A stretch of DNA of 64,000 bases, from positions 1 through 64,000 of the forward strand of contig NZ_SIRT01000013.1 in the NCBI RefSeq assembly GCF_004310325.1. Direction: 5' to 3'. Numbering within the stretch: position 1 is the first letter of the stretch; every line of letters starts with the position of its first letter. Shown here piece by piece: positions 27,242 to 35,995 of the stretch. Under the pieces are notes generated by a model that worked only from the letters and a program-made list of their open reading frames with translations, did no database searches and was not told where the DNA came from. A program made the position numbers and the translations under genes. The stretch is from Hyunsoonleella flava. Its GTDB lineage: Bacteria > Bacteroidota > Bacteroidia > Flavobacteriales > Flavobacteriaceae.

Positions 27242-28039
27242 CTATTTTACTTTCAGTTCTTGACCAATTGCAATGTTCGTTCCTTTAATATTATTCAAAG
27301 CTTGCAATTCTTTAACGGTCAAGTTATAACGTTTTGAAATATTGTATAATGTATCGCCTTTTGCTACAACGTGAAATGCTTTATCCACTTCAACAGTATC
27401 ATCAAATTTTCGTTCTGAAGGATTGCGCCCCAAAACTTCATCATCATATTTGTACAACTCATAACGCTCAATCAAACCAATTAACTTTTTGGGATATTGC
27501 CTATCAGTAGCATAACCTGCTGCTTTTAGGCCCCTTGCCCAAGCCTTATAATTTGTAACATCTAAATCGAAAAGGCTAGCATATCGCTTTCTGGAGGTTA
27601 AAAACAAGGAATGGTCCCTAAAGGAATATTTAGGACTGTTATACTTTCTGAAACATTCGCCCTTTTTATCATCGTCGTGATAAATTTTAGCCCCAGTCCA
27701 TGTATGGCATTTAATACCGAAATGGTTATTTGCTTCTACCGAAAGTCTACCTTTTCCAGAAGCAGATTCTAAAATACCCTGAGCTAAAGTAATACTTGCA
27801 GGAATATTGTACAGCGTCATTTCTTTTTGTGCAATACTTTTATAAGCTTCAATATAAGCTTCAGTAGGAGTCATATTGGACCCCTTGGTTTCTACTTCAA
27901 TCTTTTCATCAGGTGCCTTCTTTTTAACCACTACTTTCTCGGTAGGTTCCTTTTTAGACTTTTTTGTAACCACTGTTTTTTTTGAGCCGCAGCTAAACAC
28001 AAAAAAACTAATTGATATTATAATTAGAATTCGTTTCAT
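27242..28039 (-). CDS. Lipoprotein N-acetylglucosaminidase with LysM domain
   Basis: The 265-aa protein has a lipoprotein signal with lipobox FSC (about 17), a Lys-rich linker, a glucosaminidase domain of FlgJ/LytG type (about 60-205: ESASGKGRLSVEANNHFGIKC, with the catalytic Glu in this stretch), and one C-terminal LysM domain (about 220-265: KGDTLYNISKRYNLT). It should be anchored in the envelope and cut the glycan strand of peptidoglycan. I choose the ATG at 28039, which overlaps the stop of the preceding gene by one base (TGATG). A TTG one codon earlier is possible. Confidence 0.92.
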   Translation of the reverse strand: MKRILIIISISFFVFSCGSKKTVVTKKSKKEPTEKVVVKKKAPDEKIEVETKGSNMTPTEAYIEAYKSIAQKEMTLYNIPASITLAQGILESASGKGRLSVEANNHFGIKCHTWTGAKIYHDDDKKGECFRKYNSPKYSFRDHSLFLTSRKRYASLFDLDVTNYKAWARGLKAAGYATDRQYPKKLIGLIERYELYKYDDEVLGRNPSERKFDDTVEVDKAFHVVAKGDTLYNISKRYNLTVKELQALNNIKGTNIAIGQELKVK

Positions 28040-28953
28040 CAAACTTGTATTAAGGGTAATTTTTTTCGCTTTAAAACCATATTCATTCCATCTATACCTT
28101 GCAAACCTCCTGTATGAATAGCTAATATTTTTGACCCTTTAGGGAAAAATCCTTTTTCAATTAAGCTAAAAATACCAAACATCATTTTTCCTGTATACAC
28201 TGGGTCTAACTGGATATTATTCTCAGATTTAAATCGATTGATAAAAGCAATCAAATTTGTATTTATTTTGGCATATCCCCCAAAATGATAATCGGTAATT
28301 AAATCCCAATTGGTCTTCTGTACAAATTTACTAATATCTTTATGTAAAAACGAACCTTTTAAAGCTGGAAAACCCAAAACTTGTTGACTAGGTTTTGAAC
28401 AATTGATAAGGCCTGAAATTGTACCACCGGTACCAACGGGACAGCATATAACATCAAAATCTTTATCCTTGCCAGATAAAATCTCCTCACACCCTTTAAC
28501 AGCTAATGCATTAGTCCCTCCTTCTGGTATTAAATAAAAATCTTGAAATTCATTCTTCAACGATTGTATAAAGGCGTTAGAAGTCTTATTTCGATAATCC
28601 TGTCGCGAAATAAACTTTAGTTGCATACCATGTTCCTGAGAAAAACGCAATGTGGGATTCTTTTCAATATCCGTTTGAAGTTCGTCACCTCTAATTACAC
28701 CAATGGTTTTAAAACCTAAGATGTTTCCAGCCATTGCCACCGCAGCTATATGATTTGAAAATGCACCGCCAAAGGTGAGTAATGTGCTATAACCTTTTTT
28801 ATCAGCTTCTTTTAAATTGTACTTTAGTTTTCGATACTTATTTCCTGAAACAAATGCGTGCAGTTGATCTTCTCGTTTCAAAAATAGACGTACCCCAACT
28901 GTTTTATCAAGTGCGATTTCTTGATTGATAGTATGTTCAAAATCAAAGCTCAT
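28039..28953 (-). CDS. PLP-dependent ACC deaminase/D-cysteine desulfhydrase-family enzyme
   Basis: The 304-aa cytoplasmic enzyme belongs to the fold-type II PLP enzymes. The lysine that binds PLP is in SGNKYRKLKYNL (about 40-51), followed by LTFGGAFSNHIAAVA, and a glycine-rich phosphate loop is seen in CCPVGTGGTISGL. The family includes 1-aminocyclopropane-1-carboxylate deaminase and D-cysteine desulfhydrase; the sequence alone does not decide between them, but desulfhydrase is the more usual activity in bacteria. It overlaps the upstream gene by 4 nt (ATGA) and the downstream gene by 1 nt. Confidence 0.88.
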   Translation of the reverse strand: MSFDFEHTINQEIALDKTVGVRLFLKREDQLHAFVSGNKYRKLKYNLKEADKKGYSTLLTFGGAFSNHIAAVAMAGNILGFKTIGVIRGDELQTDIEKNPTLRFSQEHGMQLKFISRQDYRNKTSNAFIQSLKNEFQDFYLIPEGGTNALAVKGCEEILSGKDKDFDVICCPVGTGGTISGLINCSKPSQQVLGFPALKGSFLHKDISKFVQKTNWDLITDYHFGGYAKINTNLIAFINRFKSENNIQLDPVYTGKMMFGIFSLIEKGFFPKGSKILAIHTGGLQGIDGMNMVLKRKKLPLIQV

Positions 28954-29282
28954 TCAACACGAAGATACTTCAAAAAACCCCAAAATTTTCTGTTTTTTAA
29001 ATAAGTAGTATTATGCTCGTTTATATAGGCTTCGCGCTCAAAAGAAATGTTCTTATAGGCGATATTCCATTGACGATATTGCATAAGTCTCACCAAAAAC
29101 TCGATGATGTACCAAACATAAAACAACACAATTAACAGCTCCAGTTGTTGTCTTAAATGAATCTTTTCATGATTGATTAGAGTCTTATTCAATTTCAACT
29201 TTGAATTCACTAAAAAAATAAACGGATATAGAGCAATGCCCGTGTAACCTTTCGGAACGATGTATTTTGAAATAAGAATCAT
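28950..29282 (-). CDS. Small membrane protein with HExxH motif
   Basis: The 110-aa protein contains H38-E39-K40-I41-H42 in NHEKIHLRQQLE, a classical HExxH zinc-peptidase motif. A hydrophobic stretch (about 49-64) follows, then FEREAY (81-86), where a third metal ligand Glu could lie about 40 residues downstream. N-terminal residues 13-26 are also hydrophobic. The arrangement recalls a minimal M48/M56-type core but is far shorter than known members. It is the first gene of the operon with the PLP enzyme, the glucosaminidase and hemL, with a 4-nt overlap to the next gene. Activity is unproven. Confidence 0.75.
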   Translation of the reverse strand: MILISKYIVPKGYTGIALYPFIFLVNSKLKLNKTLINHEKIHLRQQLELLIVLFYVWYIIEFLVRLMQYRQWNIAYKNISFEREAYINEHNTTYLKNRKFWGFLKYLRVE

Positions 29283-29403
29283 AACATTTGTAACTCAAAA
29301 ATCAATCCAAGAAACCTTTTTTAGGATTCCCAATATATTGAACACGACAATTTATGGAAATTTTGATGTAAAACATCACAGAAAGAATATGTTGATTTTA
29401 CAT

Positions 29404-29411
29404 TATCTTTG
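29404..29411 (+). promoter_or_regulatory. -7 box of the DUF5522 gene
   Basis: TATCTTTG fits TAnnTTTG and ends 7 nt before the ATG at 29419, another nearly leaderless layout. A -33 TTG is not seen at the right distance. Confidence 0.35.
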
Positions 29412-29418
29412 TAAAACT

Positions 29419-29583
29419 ATGAAGAAGGTTATTCCCATTGAAGAAGGCGATTATTACTTTACCCCTGAAGGCTACCGTTGTTTTACCGAACAATACCACT
29501 TAAAACGAGGATATTGTTGTGAAAGTGGATGCAGGCATTGTCCTTATGGATATAATAAAAAGACCAACTCCATAAAACGCTAG
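29419..29583 (+). CDS. DUF5522 cysteine-rich small protein
   Basis: Started at ATG 29419, the 54-aa product reads MKKVIPIEEGDYYFTPEGYR... and has the pattern YHLKRGYCCESGCRHCPYGY, with four Cys (CC-x3-C-x2-C) fit for binding a metal. This is the DUF5522 family, widespread as a short stand-alone protein in Bacteroidota. Its function is unknown. A longer frame starting at 29260 has no resemblance upstream of this methionine and overlaps the divergent HExxH gene, so I reject it. Confidence 0.85.
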   Translation: MKKVIPIEEGDYYFTPEGYRCFTEQYHLKRGYCCESGCRHCPYGYNKKTNSIKR

Positions 29584-29680
29584 GATTCTACTATTTATGG
29601 TATGATTATTGATGCTAAAAACCTATTAAAGTTAGTGATAACTCTTGGTGTGACTAAGATTCAAAATAAATATAACTGTT

Positions 29681-30238
29681 ATGAAAAAAATTTTTAAAAC
29701 TCTACCGCTTATTGCCCTTCTTGTATTGGCAACCTCATGTTCTTCTGTGCGTGTTTCAACAGATTTCGACAGAAAAACAGATTTCAACCAGTTTAAAACA
29801 TTTGCGTTTTTTAAAACAGGTATTGATAAAGCAGAAATTAATGATATTGACAAACGCCGAATTTTACGCGCCATTGAAGCAGAACTTTTGGCAAAAGGCT
29901 TTACAAAGTCTGAAGACCCAGATGTTCTTATCAGCATATTTACAAAATCCAATCAACGTGTTGACGTCTACAACAACGCCTGGGGCATGGGTGCCTGGGG
30001 TTGGGGCGGCTGGGGTCCATGGGGCTGGGGCGGCTGGGGCTGGAATCAACCTGCAGTTTCTACGCGCACCGAAGGTGTTCTTTTTGTTGATTTAATCAAT
30101 GCGAAGAAAAAGGAATTGATTTGGCAAGGTATGGGCACAGGTTTCCTTACACGAAAATCAGAGAAAAAAGAACAACGCATTAAGGAGTTTGTCACCAAGA
30201 TTATGGAACAATATCCTCCAGAAGCTGAAGCAAAATAA
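29681..30238 (+). CDS. DUF4136 lipoprotein with Gly/Trp-rich insert
   Basis: The 185-aa lipoprotein has a lipobox ending TSC (C20). Its body is DUF4136-like: STDFDRKTDFNQFKTFAFF near 26-44, then RRILRAIEAELLAKGF, and a C-terminal WQGMGTGFLTRKSEKKEQRIKEFVTKIMEQYPP. Between the halves (101-121) lies a run of Gly and Trp, in effect repeats of WGWGG. Many DUF4136 proteins have a short aromatic/Gly loop here; this one is long. The protein should be attached to the envelope, facing the periplasm. Function unknown. Confidence 0.88.
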   Translation: MKKIFKTLPLIALLVLATSCSSVRVSTDFDRKTDFNQFKTFAFFKTGIDKAEINDIDKRRILRAIEAELLAKGFTKSEDPDVLISIFTKSNQRVDVYNNAWGMGAWGWGGWGPWGWGGWGWNQPAVSTRTEGVLFVDLINAKKKELIWQGMGTGFLTRKSEKKEQRIKEFVTKIMEQYPPEAEAK

Positions 30239-30241
30239 ATT

Positions 30242-30273
30242 AAAAAAGCGACTCTATGAGAGTCGCTTTTTTT
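30242..30273. terminator. Bidirectional terminator
   Basis: AAAAAAGCGACTCT pairs with AGAGTCGCTTTTTT around a 3-nt loop (ATG). It lies between the convergent DUF4136 and lipoprotein genes and can serve both. Confidence 0.9.
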
Positions 30274-30294
30274 ATGTTTATTTGTAATTTAAAA

Positions 30295-30912
30295 CTAGTT
30301 GAATTTAATGCTTAAAGCATCGTATGAATAGGACTTGATACCCACTAAACCAACTTTAGTTTCCCCAGATTTAATAGTAGCTCCATAAACATTGTTATCC
30401 TGCATTTCGGTTTTAAACTTTGTGTTGGCTGATCCTGCTGCAATCATATTTCCAGCTGCTAATCCAGGACCTAGAACCAATCCAATTGGAGTGGAACTTG
30501 TAGTTTCCTGAACACCATTACTTGTTTCTGTGGTGTAAAGGTTAACTGGGGTTAACAATAAATAAAATAAGTGGGTTGCAGGACTTTGCTTTAATAATCT
30601 AAATGTTGTTTCTAAATCCATTACGTGCACATCACTACCATTAGCGTAACCTAAAGTAAAATCTTTACCGAAAACTAAATCACTTTCAGTATTATTAGTA
30701 ATTTTTACGGCAACTAATTTTACGCCCTTCTTTTCTTCTTTTTTAGCATATTTTTTATCTAACAAGTCATACTTGTATTCCAATTTGAGACCTTCTGACT
30801 TGTTTTCAGAAACATAGTTGATTGTACTTGGGCTAATGGCAATATATCTTGAAGCACAACTAAATACTGATGCAATAATAACTGATAAAACAGCTACTTT
30901 AAAAATTCTCAT
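30295..30912 (-). CDS. Lipoprotein of unknown function
   Basis: The 205-aa product has a lipoprotein signal (MRIFKVAVLSVIIASVFSC, Cys at about 19). The rest is beta-rich with a hydrophobic/glycine stretch around 143-160 (IGLVLGPGLAAGNMIAAGS). I do not recognise a family. It probably sits in the envelope. It has its own terminator and is followed upstream by the bestrophin gene on the same strand 65 bp away. Confidence 0.65.
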   Translation of the reverse strand: MRIFKVAVLSVIIASVFSCASRYIAISPSTINYVSENKSEGLKLEYKYDLLDKKYAKKEEKKGVKLVAVKITNNTESDLVFGKDFTLGYANGSDVHVMDLETTFRLLKQSPATHLFYLLLTPVNLYTTETSNGVQETTSSTPIGLVLGPGLAAGNMIAAGSANTKFKTEMQDNNVYGATIKSGETKVGLVGIKSYSYDALSIKFN

Positions 30913-30977
30913 AAGTTTGGTTTTAAGTTCGCCGCTAAAGTACGATAATTCCGAAATGAAAATATGATAAATATCAC

Positions 30978-32081
30978 TTACATAACAATATCATTTTTCC
31001 ATTCATAAGGTTTTGGGATATCGGTATCATCAATAAGTTGACGAATGTCTATCTCAATACTCCTACTCATATCGGTAATAGGTATATCGTTTGGCCCTCC
31101 TTCAAAAGGATTTTCGGTATTTTCTCCAATAGCTTCCATGGTATGAAACACCCAAGCAATTAACGCACTAAAGGGAATAGAAAACCAAACAAAATGTTTT
31201 GCGATAAACTCCTGTATTTGATGTCCAAGCGAAGTATGAGACTTATGATTTGCTAAATCCTCTAGAATATGATCTCCAATAGTTTCAAAACCTTCCATGA
31301 TTCCAAAAGGAAGTAGAATTATAAAGATCCAAACAAAAAGATAATTAAGAGTGGCAAATTGTCTTGGATAAGGAAAGTTCTTAATGCGTTCACACTTACC
31401 TTGTAACGTATAAAATTCAACTAATAGATTTGCCATTTCCATATGTCTAAAATCTTCTATCAATCCTTCTTGCTTTAATTCTCTTAATCGTTTAGACTGA
31501 ATACCTAGCAACTGTGATGCTTGATTACCTTTGGCAAATATTTCTTTGTACTCTGTTTCAGATATATAGGGCTTTATGGCTCCTTCTATAGGCTCAACAC
31601 CTTCGTAAACCTTGTAATGATTTGCTCTAAATTCCTTATTTGATTTTCCTTTCTTCAGATGCATCTCCCAAGGCTTATCCTTTCGCAATTGATATCGTAA
31701 AGCAGTTAACCACGCTACGTGCCTGTGTATCATTTCCCTTACAATTACCTTCAACTCTTCATCAGTGCGTTTCGTCTTTGCGTGATCGTTATTAATGAAA
31801 TCTTTCACCATAATAGCCCAAGACCTAGAACTATTAACAATACCACCCCAAATTTTTCTGGCTTCCCAGAGCCTGTCATAAGATGCGTTGTTTTTAAATC
31901 CAACAATAAAAGCAACTGCTGTGGCCAAAGCCCCCAAAGGTAACCATGGAACATGTAACCATTTTAAACCAACAATATCGAATAAAACAACTGGAATTAG
32001 CGCCAGTAAAAGAAACAAAAAAATATGGCGGCGTGTCCATCTTATCACACCTTTTATGGGAAAAATACGTCTGGTATACAT
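30978..32081 (-). CDS. Bestrophin-family (UPF0187) anion channel-like protein
   Basis: The 367-aa integral membrane protein has the bestrophin layout: a basic N-terminus, helices at about 19-56 (HIFLFLLLALIPVVLFD and PLGALATAVAFIVGFKNNASYDR), the RLWEARKIWGGIVNSSR segment, a long cytosolic helical part, and further helices at about 245-265 and 295-312. FKNNASYDRLWEAR is typical of bacterial members. Bestrophins are pentameric chloride or cation channels. The C-terminus (FEGGPNDIPITDMSRSIEIDIRQ) also fits. Start at ATG 32081. Confidence 0.9.
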   Translation of the reverse strand: MYTRRIFPIKGVIRWTRRHIFLFLLLALIPVVLFDIVGLKWLHVPWLPLGALATAVAFIVGFKNNASYDRLWEARKIWGGIVNSSRSWAIMVKDFINNDHAKTKRTDEELKVIVREMIHRHVAWLTALRYQLRKDKPWEMHLKKGKSNKEFRANHYKVYEGVEPIEGAIKPYISETEYKEIFAKGNQASQLLGIQSKRLRELKQEGLIEDFRHMEMANLLVEFYTLQGKCERIKNFPYPRQFATLNYLFVWIFIILLPFGIMEGFETIGDHILEDLANHKSHTSLGHQIQEFIAKHFVWFSIPFSALIAWVFHTMEAIGENTENPFEGGPNDIPITDMSRSIEIDIRQLIDDTDIPKPYEWKNDIVM

Positions 32082-32235
32082 GTTTAAGCTATTGAAGTTA
32101 TGCTTAAATATATGGAAATCTTCCTAGCTACTTTCCCCTCTAACCAAGTATCTAATTTTTGAAAAAAAGTTAAAAAAATGCAATTTTGATGAATAATTCG
32201 TATTTTTAAGAGTGTTTTACATATAAATTTTAGAG

Positions 32236-33993
32236 ATGTCGGAGATATTTGAGTCTAACGAAATACTTCAAAAGCTACCTGAGCATTTGAAACAATTTAT
32301 AAAACCGCAAAACTATGAGGACTATTCTGCCATAGACCAAGCTGTTTGGAGGTATGTAATGCGTAAAAATGTGAATTTTTTAAGCACGGTGGCCCATGAT
32401 TCCTATCTAGAAGGTTTAAAACAAACTGGTATTTCAATAGATAGCATTCCAAACATGTATGGCATGAACCGGATTTTGAAGGATATTGGTTGGGCTGCTG
32501 TTGCGGTTGATGGGTTTATTCCCCCAAATGCCTTTATGGAGTTTCAAGCGTATAATGTACTGGTTATTGCCAGCGATATCAGACAGTTAGAACATATAGA
32601 ATACACGCCTGCTCCAGATATAATTCATGAAGGCGCAGGACACGCGCCAATTATAGCTAATCCTGAATATGCCGAGTATTTAAGACGTTTTGGAGAAATA
32701 GGCTGTAAAGCTATTTCATCAGCAAAAGATTATGAGCTATATGAAGCTGTGCGCCACTTATCTATCATTAAAGAAGCACCAAATTCTAAAAAAGAGGACA
32801 TTATTTCTGCAGAAAAAAAGGTAGAATCACTACAAGAAAATATGGGCGAACCTAGTGAAATGGCACTAATACGAAATTTACATTGGTGGACCGTAGAATA
32901 TGGATTAATAGGTAGTATTGATAACCCTAAAATTTATGGCGCTGGATTACTATCATCTATAGGTGAAAGCGCATGGTGCATGACCGATGAAGTTGAAAAA
33001 TTGCCATACAATATAAATGCCACATTTAAGAATTTTGACATTACAAAACCCCAACCACAGCTTTTTGTAACTCCCGATTTTGCACATTTAAGTTTAATTT
33101 TAGAAGAATTTGCCAATACCATGGCATTAAGACGAGGTGGGCTTTCCGGAGTTAATAAATTGATTGATTCCAAAGCATTAGGTTCTGTAGAGCTCAGCAC
33201 TGGTTTACAAATTTCTGGGGTATTCAACAATGTGATTGCTCATGAAGGCAAACCCATTTACATTCAAACTACTGGTAAAACAGCTTTAGCCTACAGGGAA
33301 AAGGAGCTAGTGGGACATGGTACAGATACCCATCGTGATGGTTTTGGTGCTCCAATTGGAAAACTAAGAGGCATCAATATATCAATAGAAGACATGAGTC
33401 CTCGGGATTTAGCCGCCTATGATATTTATGAAGGGCAAACCGTAAACCTAGAATTTGAAGGCGGTATTAAAGTTTCTGGCGAAATAATCACGGGCAAACG
33501 TAACTTAAAGGGAAAAATAATCTTGATAAGCTTTAAAAACTGCTCAGTTAGGTACAAAGAATCTGTTTTATTTCAGCCAGAATGGGGCATCTACGATATG
33601 GCAGTTGGAAAGGAAGTAGTTTCGGCATTTTCAGGACCTGCAGATTTTAGTAGTTTTGATTTAATTACCCATGTGCCTTCAACGCAAACCATTCATATAA
33701 AAAAATCTAAAGAACGAATAGCTCTTGAAGCATTGTACCAGCAGGTTAGAGATTACAGAGAGGGTAGTAATAATACCACTTCGAGAACCAAAGTTTTAGA
33801 AGCGCTTATTGAAAACCACCCTAATGATTGGTTGCTCCCTATTGAACTTTACGAATTATCGCAATTGGATAACGAAACCGAGCTTGCAAAAAAAATAGTA
33901 TCGCATTTAGAAAACATAAAACAAAACAATCCTGAGTTTGGGCATTTGATAGATGATGGATTGGAAATTATCAACTCTAAAATTAGTGCTTAA
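32236..33993 (+). CDS. Aromatic amino acid hydroxylase with C-terminal extension
   Basis: The 585-aa enzyme belongs to the pterin- and Fe(II)-dependent hydroxylases. The iron ligands are H131 and H136 in HEGAGHAP and E221 in WWTVEYGL. Most family members have about 40 residues between the second His and the Glu; here about 85, so there is an insert. The hydroxylase domain ends near 330. About 250 further residues of unassigned sequence follow, a layout I associate with Bacteroidota versions. It most likely turns phenylalanine into tyrosine, but tyrosine or tryptophan as substrate cannot be excluded. It stands alone. Confidence 0.88.
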   Translation: MSEIFESNEILQKLPEHLKQFIKPQNYEDYSAIDQAVWRYVMRKNVNFLSTVAHDSYLEGLKQTGISIDSIPNMYGMNRILKDIGWAAVAVDGFIPPNAFMEFQAYNVLVIASDIRQLEHIEYTPAPDIIHEGAGHAPIIANPEYAEYLRRFGEIGCKAISSAKDYELYEAVRHLSIIKEAPNSKKEDIISAEKKVESLQENMGEPSEMALIRNLHWWTVEYGLIGSIDNPKIYGAGLLSSIGESAWCMTDEVEKLPYNINATFKNFDITKPQPQLFVTPDFAHLSLILEEFANTMALRRGGLSGVNKLIDSKALGSVELSTGLQISGVFNNVIAHEGKPIYIQTTGKTALAYREKELVGHGTDTHRDGFGAPIGKLRGINISIEDMSPRDLAAYDIYEGQTVNLEFEGGIKVSGEIITGKRNLKGKIILISFKNCSVRYKESVLFQPEWGIYDMAVGKEVVSAFSGPADFSSFDLITHVPSTQTIHIKKSKERIALEALYQQVRDYREGSNNTTSRTKVLEALIENHPNDWLLPIELYELSQLDNETELAKKIVSHLENIKQNNPEFGHLIDDGLEIINSKISA

Positions 33994-34048
33994 ATCTTAA
34001 AACGAAAGACTTAAAGATTAGGAAAAGCCATAACAGATAAACACTAGT

Positions 34049-34798
34049 CTATCTAAAACGTTTCAAGGTGTTCTTAGTAAATTTGCTTAATACTAATTTA
34101 CCGCTTATTTCTGCACGTTCAGCTAAAAGCGTATCCCAATCTTCGGTATCTTTCCAAATTACTTTTTTCATTTCGACCAACGCTTCCGGGTTATAACTTG
34201 ATAATTTTTCAGCTAGACTTTTAACGGCTATATCCAAATCCTCGGTAGTATCAAAAACGTCAGCATACAAACCTTTATCCTTAGCAAACTCCCAAGAAAA
34301 AAAAGTTTCGGCATCAATAGTCATTTGAGACATTGCCATTTTTCCGATTTTTCGGGAAACAGCTGGCTCTATCACAAAAGGCCCAATACCAATACTTAAT
34401 TCACTTAACCGAATGGATGCGTACTTTGTTGCTAAACAATAATCTGTAGCAGCAGCCAAACCAACGCCTCCGCCTACTGTTTTTCCTTGCACACGACCAA
34501 TAATCAACTTTGGGCATTTTCGCATCGCATTAATCACATTCGCAAATCCAGAGAAAAATGCTTTTCCTTGTATTTCATCTTCAATAGATATCACTTCATT
34601 AAAACTAGCTCCCGCACAAAATGTTCTATCTCCCCCACTTTTTAGAACAATAACCTTTACATCATCATGTTCTCCTGCATCTTTTATGGTTTGCGTTAAT
34701 TTAAGCAACACATCACTAGGCATTGAGTTTCTATTGGGATGAAAAAACTCAATATATCCAACGTGATTCGCTATGGATAGGGTAACATAAGGATTCAT
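34049..34798 (-). CDS. Enoyl-CoA hydratase/isomerase-family protein
   Basis: The 249-aa crotonase-fold protein shows the CoA-binding AGASFNEV motif (about 62-69), the oxyanion-hole GGGVGLAAATDYCLA (about 108-122) and ELSIGIGPFVIEPAVSRKIG. The exact reaction is not fixed by the visible residues. Related Flavobacteria proteins are often listed as methylglutaconyl-CoA hydratase or enoyl-CoA hydratase in branched-chain or fatty acid breakdown. It converges with the hydroxylase gene 55 bp away and has no operon partner. Confidence 0.85.
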   Translation of the reverse strand: MNPYVTLSIANHVGYIEFFHPNRNSMPSDVLLKLTQTIKDAGEHDDVKVIVLKSGGDRTFCAGASFNEVISIEDEIQGKAFFSGFANVINAMRKCPKLIIGRVQGKTVGGGVGLAAATDYCLATKYASIRLSELSIGIGPFVIEPAVSRKIGKMAMSQMTIDAETFFSWEFAKDKGLYADVFDTTEDLDIAVKSLAEKLSSYNPEALVEMKKVIWKDTEDWDTLLAERAEISGKLVLSKFTKNTLKRFR

Positions 34799-34907
34799 AA
34801 ATATATATTATTTTAAAAGTTGAAGATACCCAAAAAATATCTAACTAACCGCCAATTACAATCAACAAATAATTAAATATTAATTAACTTTACCAAAAGC
34901 AAAACGG

Positions 34908-35216
34908 ATGGGTTTACTAAGTTTTTTCTTTAAAAGAAACGCACAAAAAGTTAAAGATTTTTTAAAACGTGACGCTATTATTTTAGACGTTAGAACGCAA
35001 CGTGAATGGAAAGAAGGACACATAACAAATGCTATTCATATACCTTTAAGCGACTTAAAAGACCATATAGATGATCTAAAAAAATTAAACAAACCTGTAA
35101 TAGCGCATTGTAAGAGCGGTGCTCGTTCTGCACGCGCCACTAAACTTTTAAAGTTTTATAATATTGAAGCCGTAAATGGTGGTGGACTAGCAGATTTAAA
35201 ACTACTTATAACTTAA
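34908..35216 (+). CDS. Single-domain rhodanese-like protein
   Basis: The 102-aa cytoplasmic protein has the rhodanese fold: ILDVRTQREWKEGHITNAIHIPL (about 24-46) and the active-site loop HCKSGARSARA with the catalytic Cys at about 72. It should carry persulfide sulfur. No signal peptide. Its last 11 bp overlap the end of the convergent DUF4230 gene. Confidence 0.92.
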   Translation: MGLLSFFFKRNAQKVKDFLKRDAIILDVRTQREWKEGHITNAIHIPLSDLKDHIDDLKKLNKPVIAHCKSGARSARATKLLKFYNIEAVNGGGLADLKLLIT

Positions 35217-35820
35217 TAGCTTCTAAATCATTTCGGTCAATTATTGGTGTTTCATCATATTTTAAAGTCCACCCAAGTGAATTGGTTAGAATATAAAATT
35301 TAGACAGTTCACTTATTAATCTATTCTTAGCATTGGTCTTAATATCTGAATTCTCAATTTTTTTTGACAAAGCTTGTCTTACGGTCTTATTAATGTTGTT
35401 ATAATCTTTTGCTTCAAAGGGATTTAAATAATCTGCCTGAACATCATAATACTCTAAATCTGGATGTATTTTAATTTCTTCTGTTGGAATGTTTGTTATC
35501 GTTAATATTTTAGTGGTTTCATTTATATCATATTCAATCTTGCTTAAATCGTAAGCCACAGTAACCTCTGCATTAACAACAACTAAAGCTTTTTTTTCAG
35601 CCGATAATAAATCTCCAAAAACATCCTTAGAATTTTTATAAGTAAACACCTCGCTGAAATGCCCTTCGGTTACCACTAATTTCCCAACATTATCTACCTG
35701 TTCTTTGATTAATGATGAACTTTCCTTAAGAAGTATTTTTTCTTCTTTTTTGTCTTCACAATATTTGAAAGTAAAAAGTATAACTAGTGTTACAACAACA
35801 CCAAATAGAATTTTTCGCAT
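35206..35820 (-). CDS. DUF4230 domain protein, membrane anchored
   Basis: The 204-aa product has one N-terminal hydrophobic segment (about 4-19) and then a DUF4230 domain: KLVVTEGHFSEVFTYKNS, KALVVVNAEVTVAYDLSKIEY and LTITNIPTEEIKIHPDLEYYDVQ. The family is widespread in Bacteroidota and Firmicutes and its function is unknown. The C-terminal stop overlaps the rhodanese gene by 11 bp in a tail-to-tail way. Confidence 0.88.
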   Translation of the reverse strand: MRKILFGVVVTLVILFTFKYCEDKKEEKILLKESSSLIKEQVDNVGKLVVTEGHFSEVFTYKNSKDVFGDLLSAEKKALVVVNAEVTVAYDLSKIEYDINETTKILTITNIPTEEIKIHPDLEYYDVQADYLNPFEAKDYNNINKTVRQALSKKIENSDIKTNAKNRLISELSKFYILTNSLGWTLKYDETPIIDRNDLEAIKL

Positions 35821-35995
35821 CCCCTAATTTAGAAATAATTTGAAAAACAATGCTATAGATGAACATTAGGCATAAAAAAACATCAGTTTCCTTCGACGTT
35901 GAAGTCTAACCAATGCATCTTGTGTTATTTTTAAATAACAAGCCAAATATAAAATTATGTTTTGACCTTTAAATTAAATAAACGTTAATCAATCT

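Noticed and set aside
29260-29418. N-terminal extension of the DUF5522 gene
   Set aside because: The extra residues are unlike the family, cover the divergent start region of the HExxH gene, and a -7 box lies inside it just before the preferred ATG.
29712-30095. Second frame with Ala/Gly repeats over the DUF4136 gene
   Set aside because: It arises from the GC-rich Gly/Trp run; the lipobox and the DUF4136 motifs are in the other frame.
33993-34019. Terminator between the hydroxylase and enoyl-CoA hydratase genes
   Set aside because: AATCTTAA and TTAAAGATT are only partly complementary and AT-rich; no T-run follows.
35923-35940. Terminator from TGTTATTT-TT-AAATAACA
   Set aside because: Perfect inverted repeat but made only of weak pairs with a 2-nt loop and no T-run. 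It may be a protein-binding site or chance.
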